Of a stretch of 7,462 nt of DNA, positions 6,533 through 7,462 are shown piece by piece. Numbering within the stretch: position 1 is the stretch's first letter; the number at the start of each line of letters is the position of its first letter. Both the position numbers and the translations under genes were made by a program. Location: assembly GCA_010092775.1 (NCBI GenBank), contig JAADYZ010000233.1:1-7462 (forward strand), given 5' to 3'. This stretch comes from Chloroflexota bacterium. GTDB lineage: Bacteria; Chloroflexota; Anaerolineae; Aggregatilineales; UBA3940. Under the pieces are notes generated by a model that was not told the origin of the DNA, ran no database searches, and saw only the letters and a program-made list of their open reading frames with translations.

Positions 6533-6546
6533 GTCATGTGCATGAC
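6533..6546. repeat. Short palindrome downstream of the DJ-1-like gene
   Basis: GTCATG-TG-CATGAC has perfect 6-bp arms with a 2-nt centre, 21 nt past the DJ-1-like stop codon. It has no T-run. It may be a protein-binding site; chance is also credible. Confidence 0.3.
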
Positions 6547-6566
6547 AGAGCTATGGTTTGCGTCGT

Positions 6567-7462
6567 TTATACCGTGTGTCCTTCTGCGATCTTTTCCACG
6601 AGGATCATCATTTTCTGTGCGGTTTCCGCACCAGCGTTCTGATTCTGCCCGGTTACAAGACGGCCATCCACGACTGTGATGTCTGCAAAGAAGTCGTTAA
6701 AGGCAGTATTGCTGTTGAACTTCGCGCCAGCTTTGCGCAATTCAGTTTCCGGGTGCATGGGCGTGATATTGATGCCTAGTTCGCGCACCTGTTTATCGGT
6801 CACCCCGGTGGCGTTGCGCCCCTGCAACAAGGGTTGACCATTCTCATCCTTTACATTGAGGAAGCCAAGTGCGCCGTGACAAACCGACCCCAGTACCGCG
6901 CCATCGACATAGGCTTCAGTGGTTTTCTGGCCAAGGACCTCAGAGTAGCCCAGGTCATAGGAGGCACCCCAACCCCCGGCCATAAACACGATGTCATAGT
7001 CCTTGAAGTCAAGGTCGTCGATATTGAGCGAGTTTTGCAGCTTCTTCATGGCTGTTTCATCGGCCAGGAAGCGTCGATCGTAGGGTGTGGGGATCGGCCA
7101 GCGCTTTGTCTGTGGATCGATGGGGATGTTGCCGCCCTTCGGGCTGGCGAGGTCAACTTGCATTTGGGCGTCTAGAAATTGATAGTAGGGGACGGACAAC
7201 TCCGAAAGTGCAACCCCGGTCTTCTTGCCCGTATCACCCAGGGTGTCGTGGTTAGTACCAATGATGAGCGCTTTCTTGCCTGGTAAGCTAAACTCGCGCC
7301 CTTTGTAGTGGGGATGCACACCGAACAGGTTGAGCACGCTCGGCAGCATCAGGTAAAAGAGTACACCGTAAGCGACCAGGCCAATCACCCCTGCGATAGG
7401 TCCGACGAAGACAAACAAAACGCCTCCGATGATCAGCCCAAGAAGGAGTAGGGATCCGATAA
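6567..7462 (-). CDS. Membrane-anchored DJ-1/PfpI-family protein, 5' end beyond right edge
   Basis: The frame is open to the window end, giving 297 visible residues. The first 45 or so are strongly hydrophobic: a segment beginning IGSLLLLGLIIGGVLF, then GPIAGVIGLVAYGVLFYLML, so at least one and probably two membrane helices. A TTG at 7418 could pose as a start, but it falls inside this hydrophobic run and has no ribosome binding site; the true start is probably beyond 7462. The soluble part has the DJ-1/PfpI fold: the nucleophile-elbow motif GSVCHGALG with Cys194 and His195, a conserved-type Glu87 in LSELSVPYY, and the AGGWGASYDLG loop near 161-171. Family members include Hsp31-type chaperone or glyoxalase proteins and class I amidotransferase-like proteins. 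The TAA is at 6567-6569. Which side of the membrane the domain faces, and its activity, cannot be decided. Fold confidence is high, function low. Confidence 0.85.
   Translation of the reverse strand, partial: IGSLLLLGLIIGGVLFVFVGPIAGVIGLVAYGVLFYLMLPSVLNLFGVHPHYKGREFSLPGKKALIIGTNHDTLGDTGKKTGVALSELSVPYYQFLDAQMQVDLASPKGGNIPIDPQTKRWPIPTPYDRRFLADETAMKKLQNSLNIDDLDFKDYDIVFMAGGWGASYDLGYSEVLGQKTTEAYVDGAVLGSVCHGALGFLNVKDENGQPLLQGRNATGVTDKQVRELGINITPMHPETELRKAGAKFNSNTAFNDFFADITVVDGRLVTGQNQNAGAETAQKMMILVEKIAEGHTV

Overview
The window is 7,462 bp of moderate-GC bacterial DNA. Every supported gene lies on the minus strand, so transcription runs from right to left. Two genes run off the ends: the catalytic subunit on the left and a membrane-anchored DJ-1/PfpI protein on the right. 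The content is that of an anaerobe or facultative anaerobe: an NAD-linked, iron-sulfur-rich dehydrogenase module, a molybdenum cofactor gene, and an oxygen-sensitive radical SAM maturase. No phylogenetic marker is present. Chloroflexota or a Gram-positive anaerobe would fit, but this is a weak guess.

Left part (1-2888): a three-gene block encodes a NuoE-like [2Fe-2S] protein, a NuoF-like flavoprotein (FMN/NADH, with its own thioredoxin-like [2Fe-2S] domain), and the N-terminus of a NuoG/FdhA/HydA-type catalytic subunit. The first two genes overlap by 4 bp (ATGA), and the third starts 22 nt after the second stops. I read it as a soluble NAD-dependent formate dehydrogenase: electrons from formate would pass through the FdhA iron-sulfur chain to NuoF/NuoE and then to NAD. 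The catalytic domain that would prove this lies beyond base 1. An [FeFe]-hydrogenase partner cannot be strictly excluded.

Middle (2889-3886): a 380-bp gap precedes this block in the direction of transcription. It holds only weak promoter-like signals and small hairpins. Upstream of it is mobA, the molybdenum cofactor guanylyltransferase. Its product would supply a guanine-dinucleotide cofactor, which supports a molybdenum or tungsten formate dehydrogenase over a hydrogenase.

Right part (3967-7462): a radical SAM/SPASM protein has the full cysteine layout of anaerobic sulfatase-maturating enzymes plus a C-terminal SEC-C zinc motif. No sulfatase gene is in the window. Upstream of it is a metallo-beta-lactamase-fold hydrolase of the RNase Z/AtsA-like type, preceded by a 175-bp gap with a strong inverted repeat. 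At the right edge is a DJ-1/PfpI-family domain behind two hydrophobic segments. Its reading frame stays open past the window end.

I found no RNA gene, mobile element, CRISPR array or clear intrinsic terminator. No wholly new system is evident. The most unusual points are the maturase with no visible substrate beside an MBL hydrolase, the structured gap upstream of that hydrolase, and the membrane-tethered DJ-1 protein.
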